The notes under the pieces were generated by a model. The model did no database searches and was not told the origin of the DNA. It saw only the letters and a list, made by a program, of their open reading frames with translations. 64,000 nucleotides of DNA from Labia minor (taxonomy: Eukaryota > Arthropoda > Insecta > Dermaptera > Spongiphoridae), in NCBI GenBank assembly GCA_963082975.1, contig OY720344.1, forward strand, positions 16,913,580 through 16,977,579, read 5' to 3'. Below, piece by piece: positions 42,149 to 55,122 of the stretch (the stretch's first letter is position 1; each line of letters starts with the position of its first letter). Both the position numbers and the translations under genes were made by a program.

Positions 42149-43324
42149 TTTTATTTATTTGTTATTATTTCCCAAAATTACATATTATGTTTTTAAATTT
42201 AATTTTTTGAAAATTCAATTTCCATACTTTGTATCTCAAAACATTTTTAAATAATTTAAACTATTAATATTTAAAAGAATAATTTGTTTCCACTAGATTT
42301 AGTGACAAATATAAATTGAATCATTATTTTGTATATATATTTTAAAATGAAATTAGAAACAAAAGATCAATTAAGCCCAACTAAAAAAGATATAATAGCT
42401 ATTTTTAATTTAATTTTAAATAATTTATTATATATATATTTGATTTAAATGTGGTTGAAAAATTTAAAATATATATATAAATGTATTATAATTTTTAGAA
42501 GATTATCTATACAGAGTAACATGTACTAATTATTCTAATGTATGTTTAAATAAAAAATAAAAACAACTTTTATGTAATAATAAAAGGGAATTTTATAAAC
42601 TTAATAACCTAATGTAATCAGAAAATTGTGATCGTAAATTATAATTGTATAATTATAATGATTGTAATAATGCTTGCTTCGAATTAGAGAAATAGGGTTT
42701 AAAAATCTACTCATACAGAAAAAATTATAAAAATAAAGAGTATATAGTTCAAATAAATTTAAATAATACAAATTATTTAATCTACTTTCTCTAATTTAAA
42801 TGGATAATACAAATTTATTATATAACATCTATAATTTAATTAAAAAGTGTTTATAGAATTAAAGTATATGTTACAATTTTGTAAGTGATTAGCGTACATT
42901 TCACGCATTATGAACAGACAATTTTTTTCTCTAGCATACAATATCAGTTCTATATTGGATGATAGATGATGATAGACTTAAAACTTTTAGACTTGTCGAT
43001 TTCGATTTCCTGCTTCCTCAGCGTCTACTCATGCTACATCTTCAATTTTATTTATTATTTTATTCATCCTTCCAAACATGATAATGATAAAGGGTTTATT
43101 TCTTGTCTATTCAAATCAATGACAATAATAATGAAAACAACAATTAAAAACATAGACCATAACAAAGTTCTTACTTGCACTGCACCTTTCACTTAGGCAA
43201 CCGTAATATTTATTTGTTTTATTCTCTCATATTTACTTACTGTCACTAAGTACAATTAAATGCTTTCTCATTGATTTGTAAATGGAGCAATTAACCTTGG
43301 ATGAAATATACACTTTTTTTACAA
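42149..43324. other. Intergenic, no gene seen
   Basis: 5' flank of the coiled-coil gene and A/T-rich sequence. A slightly less AT-rich stretch at 42960-43200 reads open on + but is low-complexity and has no family resemblance. Confidence 0.55.
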
Positions 43325-43920
43325 TCTCACCAGAGTATTGCGATCACGAAAATTTTCGATGTTGAGATTTTGATGTTTTTATACGTTTTGAAGTTTCCTG
43401 AATCATTTTTACTAAGGTTGAGAAAAATGTCTGTATATATATGTGTGTATGTATGTAGACAAGATTACGTAAAAACGTTTGGAGCAGGAATCATGAAATT
43501 TGGTACATGGGCATTATTCAAAATTCGTAGTTTTCTATCAACTTTTGAGAAATGTAGCTCATCCAGAAGAGGGTCATTACCTAAAACGTTTTGATTTTTT
43601 TTCCTCTAAAGTGACCGTAAAAATAAAGATATATATTTGATAATTTTTCACATGATTAAAAATTGTATAAAACTGCTATATATAAAATTTCAGCTTGATT
43701 GAATTGCTGAAAGTACCAGAATTAATTTTTTAACACTGCAAATCTCACGCGCAAACACGTGACTTGGTTTCATCAACAAAGAGCCAAACATGCGCAGGTT
43801 TAATAATTATTATTTATTAATTTTAATTTATAATTTATATAATTGATTAAATTTAATTTAAATATAATATGTTATTTAATCCAATTCAAATTGCGAGATA
43901 GTCGAGTGGAGACACTCTAG
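43325..43920 (+). mobile_element. Helentron/DINE-1-like repeat, copy 1
   Basis: Paired with a direct copy at 49477-50118. It begins TCTCACCAGAG, passes a diverged microsatellite (about 43430-43460), shares long near-identical blocks with copy 2 (such as GTACATGGGCATTATTCAAA), and ends with GCGAGATAGTC then a small hairpin GAGTG-GAGA-CACTC followed by TAG. The 5' TC start, an internal microsatellite, a subterminal TCTCGC/GCGAGA inverted pair (clearest in copy 2) and a 3' hairpin are the layout of non-autonomous Helentrons. It has no coding capacity; the open frame 43301-43594 is incidental. Confidence 0.55.
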
Positions 43921-45096
43921 CTAATTTTTTTTATTTTTAAGTTCAAAATAAGGGCTAAATATCATTTTGTTAGGAAGCTTTTTATGGGCCGATTGATCAA
44001 TTAAGTATTTAATTCATTTGGGATCCTGGATCTTGTACAATTTTCATAAATAAAGTGTGTTCGCATAATTTTTATGTTTTTCTTTTTTTCAAATAAAATA
44101 TTAAAATAATTAAAATTTTTAGAGAGGAATATAAAAATTATTAAAATTATCTAGATTTATTTAACCCACTCTCAATCACACTCATCTCAACTTACTCTTT
44201 TACATGCATAATAATTCAACCCAAGAAAAATTCTTAGGGAACTTATAAAAATAATTTGATTCTTAATTAAATTATACCTATCGTTTGTTAAAATGGTTAA
44301 AAATGATACATCTTTTTACCGACCGACGATAGTAAGGGAGGTATTGTTTTGCAATCTTTTATCTTGTCTGGGAATTTTACAATTAATAATATATATATAA
44401 ATAAAGGTTAAATATTTATTTTTAATGACTAACCATATTTGATTAAATCACTTTATAAAGTAGTAAGATTACTCTGGTTAGATTCATTGCAACTATTTAT
44501 ATCTCCAATTTTTTATTATCTATTCTATAATACTATATTTCTACTTTGACTCTAGTTATATTAATAATTGTTTTCTTCGTTAAATCATACAATTTACCAT
44601 TGTGTGAGATGCTTAGAAATATAAATGGATCCATACAGTAAACACATGAAAATATCAAACGAGTATATTACATCAAATTAATTATTATTCAATTTGGAAA
44701 AATTATTCAAATCCTTATATAATTTTTATTCATTGGGTGCAAAAATTTAATAAAAATGCGTGTCTTCACGGGCGAATAATATTCTAAAATGTAATTTCAT
44801 TTCTTGTATGTTTTTACTTAATAAAAACTTACGCATTTATATGTACCCCTCTCTTGAAATTTTTTTCACATCCGTATTTACATCTCACTGTACTTTCTAG
44901 GCAGCTATTTCTCATTACATGGGGAGGTCCGTCAATTGGAAGTTACGCAAAAATATAAGAAAAAAAAAAAATTATCTAAAATAATTTCACCCAAAGTTAT
45001 ATGTAAATGAAAGGGGAAAAGGATAGAGCGATTTAGAGTCAAATGGAATAGAGGTAAGCGGAGATTGGAAAGGGAGAGGGTAAATGAAAGAAGCCT
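43921..45096. other. Upstream region of the cuticle protein gene
   Basis: A/T-rich with a less AT-rich purine-rich part (45010-45090) just before the TATA box. Probably contains the proximal regulatory region of the cuticle gene. No further gene seen. Confidence 0.5.
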
Positions 45097-45103
45097 TATA
45101 AAA
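45097..45103 (+). promoter_or_regulatory. TATA box of the cuticle protein gene
   Basis: TATAAAA lies 97 bases upstream of the start codon within an otherwise GC-richer stretch. Transcription would start about 25-30 bases downstream, near 45125-45130, leaving a short leader. Highly expressed insect cuticle genes commonly have a TATA box this close to a tiny first coding exon. Confidence 0.7.
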
Positions 45104-45193
45104 CCAACTGATACTAGTTACATTGAATTACTCTTTCTTAGGGAGCTATTCGGTACATTTTAAATTGGATTACATATTATATTACAGGAAAAG

Positions 45194-48100
45194 ATGAATA
45201 TTTTTGTAAGTTTTTCTATTTCATTTATTTGATTAATTATAATTAATTTTAAAAATACAAGTTATAAAAAAATAATATATTTAAATTTATAAATATCATT
45301 ATATAATTTGTTATATTATTATCCTTAACATTTTATAATTATATTAATTAAAAAATAATTTATATAGAATTTTGAATTGTGTGTGTGTGTTCCTTGTTTT
45401 TCCTAATTTATTTTTTTAAATTTTATTAATTCATTTTTTTTTTATATATTCCTTCTTTTAAAAATTTTTAATCAACTAAAAAAACTTAAAGTTAATTGAA
45501 TTTTAATAATTTCTTTATTTTCTTATCAAAGATACTATATTTTAAATTTCTCGTTATATTTCTATTTCTATATTTTTTATTCACTTTTTTAAAAATTAAT
45601 TTATAACTGAATGGGATAAATTCGAACCGTTTGAATAATTATAAATTGTAATGAAATAACTAAATTGGCTTATTTCCGTTAAAAAATATTGAATATAATT
45701 AAATGAAAATAAAAAAAATCTTAAAACAATTATATACAGTCAGACTATAATTATAATAATAAAATATTAACAACTTATGCTAGACTCTAATTTGGATAAA
45801 GTAGCTATATTAGGTTTGTTTTTAAGGAGGTGGGGGTATTTTTAAAATAATATAATATATAAATTCAATTATATTGATAAATATACATATATTTACTTTA
45901 ATAGATATTTCTTTTATTTTATTTTATTTCAATGAGCAGTGGCGTCGGGCTGGGGGGGCACGTGCCCCCCCCCCCCCAAATATTATGCAAATATTAAATT
46001 TAAAAGTGATTAATTTTGTAACTGAGAACCTAAAAGTAAAAAAAACATCTTTAAATTACGTATAAGTATAGAATAAACGTCATGAATACAAAAATCATTT
46101 ATTTTGTCAAAATATTTTCCGGGGGGAGACACCCGGACCCCTCTCCCTGCTCCCCCCCAACATAATAGATCACGCTACGCCACTGTAAATGAGTATATTA
46201 AAATCTATATTTTCATTTTGTTTTCTTATTTAATTGTTAATTTAATCATTAATTTAATTATATACTAAATTGTATATGCCATAATTTGATAAAATATTAT
46301 TTAATATTCATTTTTATTATACTTTTTTATTAAGTATAATTAATATATATAATGAAATTTTTAAAAAAAATATCATGTTTAAATTATGTGACTTAACTTT
46401 TATAAAACTATAATTAATTTTAAATTATAGACATTTATTAAAGTTGATTTAAATTAATTAATTTTTTTTTAATTTATTTAGTTTTTTATTATTTGTTATT
46501 TGGAATTTTTGCTTTTATTAATATTTAGTTACCAAAGTTGTCCTCCTAATTTAAAATCTTTTTTTCTATTTATGTATGTTTGCTACAGCAACCGAATTCC
46601 TCTAACTATCCCTATTTAGAGCCATCTCCATCCAACTCCTATGCTATCTAAATTCCCTCATGTCCCCATCACTCGCTCACTTCCCAATTGTTCTCCCCGC
46701 AAGCGTTTCTCTCTCTCATAAGTCTTTCTTTACTCATTCTAGCAAACAAGCATATTATTCTGGTTGGGAAATGATAAAATTTTTATTTTCATTATCAATA
46801 TCATTTTCATGGGCAGGTTTCCTGAGCCGGGGTAGTTCAACAATGCTCAGCCCCCTTCAATCACATTCCTCCATTCGAACTAGTATACATTAAAATTAAA
46901 ATTAAAATTTAAAAACATTTTGAAAAAATCTATGGAGTCTTGACCGTAATTGAATATTAAAATCAAATAAAAATAAAATTAAAAATGAATATTTAGAAAT
47001 AAATTACCAAATTTAAAAATGATTTTCTTAATATATAAGAGAGAAATAAGCTAAATAAAATATTTCAATCAAAATAATAATAATAACATTAAAAACGTAA
47101 AGATATATAGAAAATATTTGAATTATATGCAAATATAAAGATAAAAACCTTTATATACGGTTATAGATATAGATAGATAGATAATTAATTTCTAAATAAT
47201 AATATATCAAAAATTAAATTATTAAAGCTTTGATGGTTGTTTTTATTTATAAGGGAATTTTGTAAATAAAACCAAATATTGATATTTGTTATTGTAAATT
47301 TATTCAAAAAATACAAAAAATATACACATATATATTTTGTACATGTATATACACATATATATTTTGAACATGTATATTTTTTGAATAAATTTACAATAAC
47401 AAATATCAATATGTGTTTTTATTTACAAAATTCCCTTATAATATAACAAAAATGGTGTTTTTACATAATCTAAGAAGTGTTAATTGGAAATAGTAATAAG
47501 AATACATATATACCTACATTCTTTGATAATTTTGGTGATTGGAATTAAGAAATAATTGAAAATATTTTCCAAATGCGATAAGAAAATTTATAATAATTAA
47601 ATGGCATACTTTACCTTTAACCTTTTATTAGAGCTCATTTACATTTCTCTAGATATTGAATTTATCGCTGATCGATTTTATTCTACCACAAACCACACTC
47701 ATTTCAGATCCATTATTTTAATATTATATTATTATAAAAGGGCTTACTTTTAGAAAAGGAAATCAGCGTTATTCACTGAAGCAAAACTAACGATTAGTTA
47801 TATATATATATATATAATGTATATTAAAGTATAAATATCAATGTAATGTTTAATATATTTAATAAAACTTTATTTTTCATTTGAAATAATTAACTTGAAT
47901 ATAAAAATATATTACATTTTTTTATTGGAAAATTATTTATTTAAATTGTTTAAGTAAATTATTTCCCATGGCCACTGAATAATTCCATTTAATTGCATTG
48001 GTTCAACAATATAAATGTATCAGTTATCATCATCAATGTGACATAATTTTTAATTGTTTTTAAATTCAATCTCATCATTCACATTCAATTTATTCTTATA

Positions 48101-50869
48101 GCATTTGTCAAATTATTAATTTAATAATTATATAATTATTCTGTTTCGTAACTCTTTCCTAGATTATTAAAATTAAATGAATACCAATTACCGGTGGATG
48201 ATTATCTAGAATTCTAGAACATCAGAATTTTTTTCCATTCATTTATAATATATAAATATAAATATATATTTTTCATTATTAATTATTTTCTATGAATACA
48301 TATTTGATAGTTTATCCGAAAATTATATAATTTTATTTTAAATATAAGATTAGGGGAATTTATTGTGATGATAGAACCCAGATGCTGCTGATCCAGTCCT
48401 GCTTTTAAGGGGCTTCACTATTAATTTAAACCAATAAATTAAATTAAATCAATAAACGAAAAATACCAAGGCTAAGATTTCATAGGAAACAAAAGTATAT
48501 TGAAATATATCTAAATAAAATCAAATTACGAAATATATATTATGTTATATCAACAGGCCATATTTTTCTGTCTTTCACTCCATTAATACGTACGTTTAAA
48601 GGCTGTATGTTTTATCACTATTTTTTTTAAATTTTTGTTATTTTAAATGATTTGAACGGCCACTCGATGAACCATGTACTATTTATTATTAGACACAATA
48701 TATACAAATAATTTATTTTTAATACATTTTAAACTAAATAGGAATTTCGCTAAACTTTTTTTAAATATATCTATAAGGATGTTATTATAATCTGATTAAA
48801 TAGTTTAGAATCATTAACAGTATAATCTCATTCACTCATTATTTTTAAAATAATCTATTATTTATTTAATGCTTATTAATATATATAAACACCTGTTTTA
48901 TTTTTTTTAATTTTAACTACCGTTTCATGTTTATGGACTAATAAGTAATAAGTATAATATTAATTATTTAAGATGATAATGCAATCGAAACAGTATTTGG
49001 AATTTTTAAAAATTCGTCAATATTTAATTTTTTTCTCACTTTAGTTGGGAAATACCAAGAAGAATGAAATAAAAGTAGAAAAAAAAAATAAAATACTAAA
49101 ATATTAAATAATATTACATCTATATTTCTTTAGTTTTATTTTTTTTTTTAGTTTTATATTTTTTTTATTAAGAAATCGAAATAATTTCAAAATTCTCTCA
49201 GTGAAATCGTTTATTGTGTTATTTTCAAATTATTATGTAGGTGGAAAGTTTTATTGAAAATAGTAACGCATGAGTTGGTATTTCCATCAAAGTGCATTTA
49301 TAAATGATGCAAGTTTAAACAATTTGTAATAAAAAAACAAATCATTCAACCTTAAGTAAAACGTATAATTAATAACTAATAATATATCTATTTATATTAA
49401 AAAAATTGAAATTTTCATTAACACACCATTCACAGAAAAAAAAAATAAAAATTAATTATAAATAAAATATATTAAATCTCGCTAGAGATAGTATTGCAAT
49501 CAGGAAAATTTTCAATGTCGAGATTTTGATGTTTTATACGTTTTGAAGGTCCCTGAGTAATTTTCACTTAAGATTGAGAAAAATGTCTGTCTCTCTCTCT
49601 CTCTTTCTCTCTGTGAGTGTGTGTATGTAGACAAGCTTACGCAAAAACGGTTTTAGCTAGAATAATGAAATTTAGTACATGGGCATTATTCAAAATTCGT
49701 AGTTTTCTATCAACTTTCCTCTAAACTGACTGTAAAAATAAAGATATATGTTTGATAGTTTTTCACATGATTAAAAATTGTATAAATCTGCTATATATAG
49801 AATTTCAGCTTGATTGAATAGCTGAAAGTACCGGAATTCATTTTTAAAATTTTTTAACACGTTGACTGTCAACCACGCGCCAGCACGTGTCGTGGTGCCA
49901 TCAACAAAGAACCAAACACGCGAATTAATTTTTTAAATTTTTAAATTTTAACTTAAAAATCAAGGTAAAGATTTTAAATTTAAATTGTTAATTAATTAAT
50001 AAATTCATCCAATTTAATTGCACTTATTTTATAATTTATAATTAATTTAATTTAATTTCTAATATATGTTAATTAATCCAATTCAAATTTGCGAGATAGT
50101 CGAATGGAGACACTCCAGATTTTTAATTTAAATTTAATATTCCGAATGATCCATAATAACTATATTATTTTCAATTGTTAAATTTTAGATTGTGCTGTTG
50201 ATCTCAATGGTTTCGATGACTTTAGCGCAACAACAGCATCAATATTATCGTCCTCAAGCAGTTGTACAACAACAAGTGCAACAACCTTTGTATAGTCAAC
50301 AATCTCAACAACCTCTACCTGTAATCCTTAATCATAAACAAGCTCTTGGCCAAGATGGTTCATTTCGGTATCAATTTGCTGCTGACAATGGTCTTCAGCA
50401 AGGAGAATCTATTGCCCCCGATGGAACACGCACAGGTCAATACTCCTACGTTGATCCGAATGGACAGAAAATTATGATTAAATATGTAGCGGGGAAAGAT
50501 GGATTCCGAGTATTGGAAGGCGATCATTTGCCTCGAGCACCTCAAGCACCTCAACCAGCAGCACCTGTGCATCAACCTCAACAGGCATATCAACCAGCTC
50601 AACCTCAATATCAACCAACACAACAACAATACCAACAACCACAACAGCATTATCAACAGCCGCAACAACAATATCAACCAGCTCAACCAAGATATTATTA
50701 TCAAGGTCAACAAAAAGTAGATGATGGCCAATACCGTCCAGAAGAACATGATGAGGGTCAATATGATCCAAAAGTTTATGAAAATGAAGAGAAAAGTCAA
50801 GGACAATTTCGTAATGATAGAGGTCCACATAATTTTGGTCCTGGTTATGCTTTTGAAATCTCAGGTTAA
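45194..50869 (+). CDS. RR-1 cuticular protein (Chitin_bind_4 domain)
   Basis: Secreted structural protein of the exoskeleton; the Rebers-Riddiford domain binds chitin. Exon 1 (45194-45205) encodes only MNIF. Exon 2 (50189-50869) continues IVLLISMVSMTLAQQQ, so the intron of 4983 bases splits the signal peptide after four codons in phase 0, a hallmark of insect cuticle genes. The joined product is 230 residues. Cleavage is likely after SMTLA. The RR domain (about residues 52-105) has GSFRYQFAADNG, GQYSYVDPNGQKI, IKYVAGKDGFRV and the closing GDHLP, of RR-1 (soft cuticle) type. A long Gln/Pro/Tyr-rich tail with YQPAQPQ/YQQPQQ repeats follows. The intron contains four repeat elements. Expression is probably tied to the moulting cycle, as in the family. 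Confidence 0.93.
45937..46185. mobile_element. 249-bp hAT-type MITE in cuticle-gene intron
   Basis: Begins CAGTGGCGTCGGG and its right end, reverse-complemented, begins CAGTGGCGTAGCG: hAT terminal inverted repeats. The flanking octamers TCAATGAG (45929-45936) and TAAATGAG (46186-46193) match at 7 of 8 bases, as expected for a hAT target duplication. Long G and C runs lie just inside both ends. No coding capacity. Confidence 0.85.
46570..46900 (-). pseudogene. LINE 3' fragment in cuticle-gene intron
   Basis: The minus strand near 46580-46620 reads MALNRDSxRNSVAVA, like the terminal peptide of the LINE fragments at 8535 and 31675. The adjacent less AT-rich stretch up to about 46890 is probably the same decayed copy, but I could not read a reverse-transcriptase motif in it. 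Confidence 0.45.
47247..47441. repeat. 195-bp foldback hairpin with internal tandem repeat
   Basis: Arms of about 70 bases are nearly perfect reverse complements: the left arm starts TTATAAGGGAATTTTG and the right arm ends CAAAATTCCCTTATAA. The loop holds two copies of a 27-base unit containing CACATATATATTTTG and ACATGTATA. This could be a foldback MITE or, if transcribed with the cuticle pre-mRNA, a long hairpin RNA. It lies inside the cuticle-gene intron. Confidence 0.85.
49477..50118 (+). mobile_element. Helentron/DINE-1-like repeat, copy 2
   Basis: Direct-orientation relative of 43325-43920. It starts AAATCTCGCTAGAGATAG and ends TTTGCGAGATAGTCGAATGG plus the imperfect hairpin GAATG-GAGA-CACTC. 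TCTCGC and GCGAGA form a subterminal inverted pair. The internal microsatellite here is (CT)n then (GT)n (49591-49623), unlike the TA/GT tract of copy 1. It ends 70 bases before the cuticle exon-2 acceptor. Confidence 0.55.
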
Positions 50870-53800
50870 TAATAGACAAAATAAAAAATAATCTTAATAA
50901 GAAAATATTTTAAAAGTATATAATATTAAATGAAAATAAAGATCACTTAAAGGTATAGATTGATAAAATTAAATTTTGGAAGGAAAATCATGTTTTTATT
51001 ATTTTTTGGAAAATTAGTATTGGAAAAAAATTATTTATTTAAAAAAAAAAATACAAAACAAAAAATTATTCATAAAATATGTTTTGATAATAATGAAAAT
51101 AAATAAAGTAATAGGCATAAAAATCAAGCTTCCTTCTTATCTATTAAATTCGTCAAAAAAATATTGTTATCATAACATTTCTATCTTTGCATTGAGGTTT
51201 TAGTGGTCATGATCAAATAATTAGAAAAAAGAAAAAATTCTACTAAGATAATATTACTTACTTTTAGATTAAAACAAAATATCAAAGAACTTATTTTGAG
51301 TTGATATATAAAAAAAATAAATTAGAAATACACATAAATATAAACTTTTCCCATTGTATTATAAGAGAATGTGTGCTATAACAATTGAATTACTTTAATA
51401 GAAATTGAAAAATTCTTTTAATTGTGCTTATTTTAAACTAAATATTTATGTAATGACTACAATATCATGAAGAATGACTTGGATCTCTTAAAATAAACTT
51501 TTTTAATGAATGCATTATTCAAAATTATATATATTTATTTTTATTTTTATAAAAATGACATAGATAGATAAAGATTTAGTAAATATTGTTTATGTTTAAG
51601 ACTGATGAGTTCATTCAAAACAACTTAGCCAGCACATGAATGTTCAGTGATAAATATTTTATTTTTAAATAATAAGATGTAAGATATTTAATCTTCCTTT
51701 ATAATCTTTATTTATTTGTAATATTAAAATACAATAAATACTGGTCAATTTTTTTTTAAAAAAAACGTTGAAAATAAAAATGATATTGAGTTTTTTTTTT
51801 AACTTCAAATATTTTAGTAGATAATAGAAAAATTTTAGAAAAATAAATATTTTCTTGGAGTCTCACTTGTTTTTAAGGAATTTAAAAAAGTCTGAATGAT
51901 TAATTTTAATTATTATATATTAATTTTATTTTAGATATGTGTGTATTGAGATTTTTTATAAATAAATTTTATAAACAATATCTTTTCTTAATTAATTTTC
52001 TACAATGTAACGTGATATATTTTTATAAGATATAATTTAGTTAAATTTGTTATTTTCTTTAATTTTCTAACTTTAATTACTTCTTAAATTATATTATATT
52101 TATAGTAAATAAGACATAGATCCAAAAGTCAACAAAATAAAAAAATTAATAATATAATAATAATCATTTTTAATAATATTTGTAATTTAAAATAGAAAAT
52201 ATTTCATGTAATTAAATATATTTATTCACTGGATTTAGTTTACAAATGTCATTTATTAAAAATTAAAAGAAATAATTTAATACAATATAACTATATTAAT
52301 TTTAATTTAAAAATTAATACTGTTTAAATTTTAATAATTTAAAATAAGTATAAATGCAGTAAATGATTTATTACATTTTAATTTGATTAGTAGATAAAGA
52401 AACTGATTAAATATATAATTTTGATTTATTTTTACATTTATGTAATTCCAGAGGATATCAGAACTAAAGTTAATTTATATTTATATTTATATGTTATATA
52501 AATAAATATTTAAGTCCAATCAGAATAAAGTTAGATAAAGGAATGCATGTAACAGATTAACTATCTAGATATATAGTGAGAATTTTAATAAAGGTCAATG
52601 GTCTAAATTTCTTAAATCTATGTTATAGCATTATCTTATCAGTTATTAGAATGGATAGGAATATTCATTAAGATTTAGGATATGTGGAAAGTATTAATTT
52701 TAATTTAAATATATATATATATAATATGGTATTCATTACAAAAGTATAAAAAGTGATATTATTGATATTTTATTATTTTAATGTGATTACATGTCATGTA
52801 TGTTTAATGTAACAGTAAATCTGATATTCTTAATTTTTTTTAAATCCAAAAAACTAAATGATTTTTGTCTATTGAAACTAAGAATTCAATTTTAAATATT
52901 TTATCAATTTTATATTGTGATTTAATTAAATTAAATATGTGATCAATAAATTTAGAAAAATTAATTTTTTAAGAATTTTTAGGATGATTCATAACATAGA
53001 GAGCCATCTATAAGATATCCTTGAAAGTAATGTGTTGTAGACAAGAATTTTTTTTTAGGAATACATTTTGTTCATTTTAATTAGATACATTTATAAGAAA
53101 ATTATAAATTTAATTCAAAAATTAAAAACAATTTATTATACTATTATTCTTATTTAATTAGTTTAAAATGTATTGCTTTTACTAGCAATACTATAAAAGC
53201 CATCTATAAGATTCATATATTTCTTATTAAAATAATATACCATTTTAAATTAGAGAAATGAAATGAAAGCCCAATAGTGAAAATAAAAAATTAAATTAAA
53301 TGCTAATGTGGAATTTAAATCAATTCATCGATTCAATTTTTAGCTTTTCGTAAATATTTAAATAAATAACTATCTAAAATTATTTAATAAAAAAAAAAAT
53401 CAAACATATTACCATTTAACGAAGAAATGAGCGATTCTCTTGCTTAAAATCCTTTTCATTGAAAGTATAAATTTTAATTTTTATCAAAATTTCATAAAAT
53501 AATATAATAAAATATCAAAAGTTTAAATCTAAAATTTTATTAATATATGTATATAAATTATTCTTATATATTTTTGTAATCTATATATTCCAAATGTAAA
53601 GTAATAAATATGTATATATATAGAATAAAATTGAATCAAAGAAAATTTTTTATCTCGACCAAGCTGAATACCTAACATCTGTAAACAAAGGCAATTGAAT
53701 GAAATAAAAACAAAATATAATTTTTAGATGTTACATATTTTATTTTAGAAGAATATTCAACATAATGACAATGTGATTGTTTTTTTTAATCCATTAAAAC

Positions 53801-54678
53801 ACTTTTTTTTTCTAATGAGATATCTCTTAAGGTAGTTACTCGTAGATAGAAAATGAAGATGGTCTTCCCCCTCCGATTTGCCGAACATCGTCCATCCATC
53901 CGCCGAAAAAATTGAGCTGCAAGAGTGTTTTCTGTCCCCCAAAAAGCAACAGACACACCCTGGACAACAATAATAATTCGGCTAAAGCGTGGTCCAACTT
54001 GGTAGTAGTTTACATCATAAATCATTTAAATTTGAATGCATATCTTTCACTTTATACAGCATTATTTTCAATGTAAATACTGAAACAGTCCAAGAACTTT
54101 ACAGCCTTCCATGGACGGGAAATAGCATTCCGAGTGACGTTGCACACTTGGGCCTCCCCACCCCACCACCCCCTCTTCATCTCTCCCTTCGCCATAACAT
54201 ATTTACCGGCATTACAAATTTGACGCATCAAATTATAAAAGAATAGATTTTCCACACAACACATGTCAATTAAATCAAAAAATTAAATAAAGAAATTTAT
54301 AAAACAAATGCAAATTAATTAAAAAAAAGCAAACAAGTTTCGGTGGTAATGGCGGCATAAAATATAATGATAGGAGTACAATTTTTAAGATATAAATTCA
54401 AGAAAAAAAAAGGATATGGATGGAAACTGTTCAAGGTTAATGCAATTTGAACAAGAAAAGAATAAATATTTTTAATAACTTTTAATTTCTGATATATTTG
54501 CTAGTCAGTTGTGTAAACGAAATAAGGATTTTTTTATCCTTGTTTTAATACATTTTATTTTTAAATTGTATTGTATCTTTGTAAAACTTCGTACCCTTTC
54601 AAAATAAATGATTATTTATCATGAAAACATGATTAAAAAACAGTACCTCCAAAATGCCCCATAGAAACTGTGTCCAGT
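50870..54678. other. 3' flank of cuticle gene and CNBP, mostly gene-poor
   Basis: A/T-rich from 50870 to about 53840 with no credible frame. 53850-54245 is distinctly less AT-rich; it lies 430-830 bases beyond the CNBP stop on its sense strand and may be CNBP 3' untranslated sequence or an unrelated element. Open frames there (53757-54264) lack family resemblance. Confidence 0.5.
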
Positions 54679-55122
54679 TTAATTACGGTCGTTTTGGTCA
54701 CATTCGCGGCTTAAATGGCCACTCTTGCCACAGGTATAACAATTTCTTCCTGATGAGGAACCCTCTGGGCAGTTTCGAGCAATATGCCCTGTTTTGTTGC
54801 AGTTGTAACATGATGTGTTGGAACGGCCGCCAAAATCGTTGGACGCTTCCGGACAATCACGAGCGATGTGGCCTGTTTTATTACAGTTGTAGCAGTTTGG
54901 ACCAGCTGATTCTGTGCAATCCCGAGAAATGTGTCCTACGGCGTTGCATCGATAGCAACGTTCTTGTTCTTCTCTGCAGTCGCGTGCAAAATGACCAAAG
55001 CCGTTGCATTTGTAGCATTTACTATCTCCTCGACCGCCTCCACGGCTGAATCCTCCTCCTTGGGGACATTCACGAGCAAAATGTCCAGAGCGACTGCATT
55101 TATAACAAAGACTTGAACTCAT
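54679..55122 (-). CDS. CNBP: CCHC zinc-knuckle nucleic-acid-binding protein CNBP/ZNF9
   Basis: Single-strand DNA/RNA-binding protein that unfolds G-rich structures and promotes translation. One exon, 147 residues. The start is ATG at 55122 (MSSSLCYKC), matching the family's MSS start; the frame upstream has only TTG. Six CCHC knuckles of the form C-x2-C-x4-H-x4-C are intact: [85 protein letters not shown] Gly/Arg-rich (RGG-like) segment sits between knuckles 1 and 2, as in known CNBPs. Vertebrates have seven knuckles; I believe six is the insect form. It is divergent from TCERG1. Confidence 0.95.
   Translation of the reverse strand: MSSSLCYKCSRSGHFARECPQGGGFSRGGGRGDSKCYKCNGFGHFARDCREEQERCYRCNAVGHISRDCTESAGPNCYNCNKTGHIARDCPEASNDFGGRSNTSCYNCNKTGHIARNCPEGSSSGRNCYTCGKSGHLSRECDQNDRN

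Noticed and set aside
50360-50879. Two long minus-strand frames (156 and 133 residues)
   Set aside because: Shadows of the Gln-rich repeats of the cuticle protein exon.
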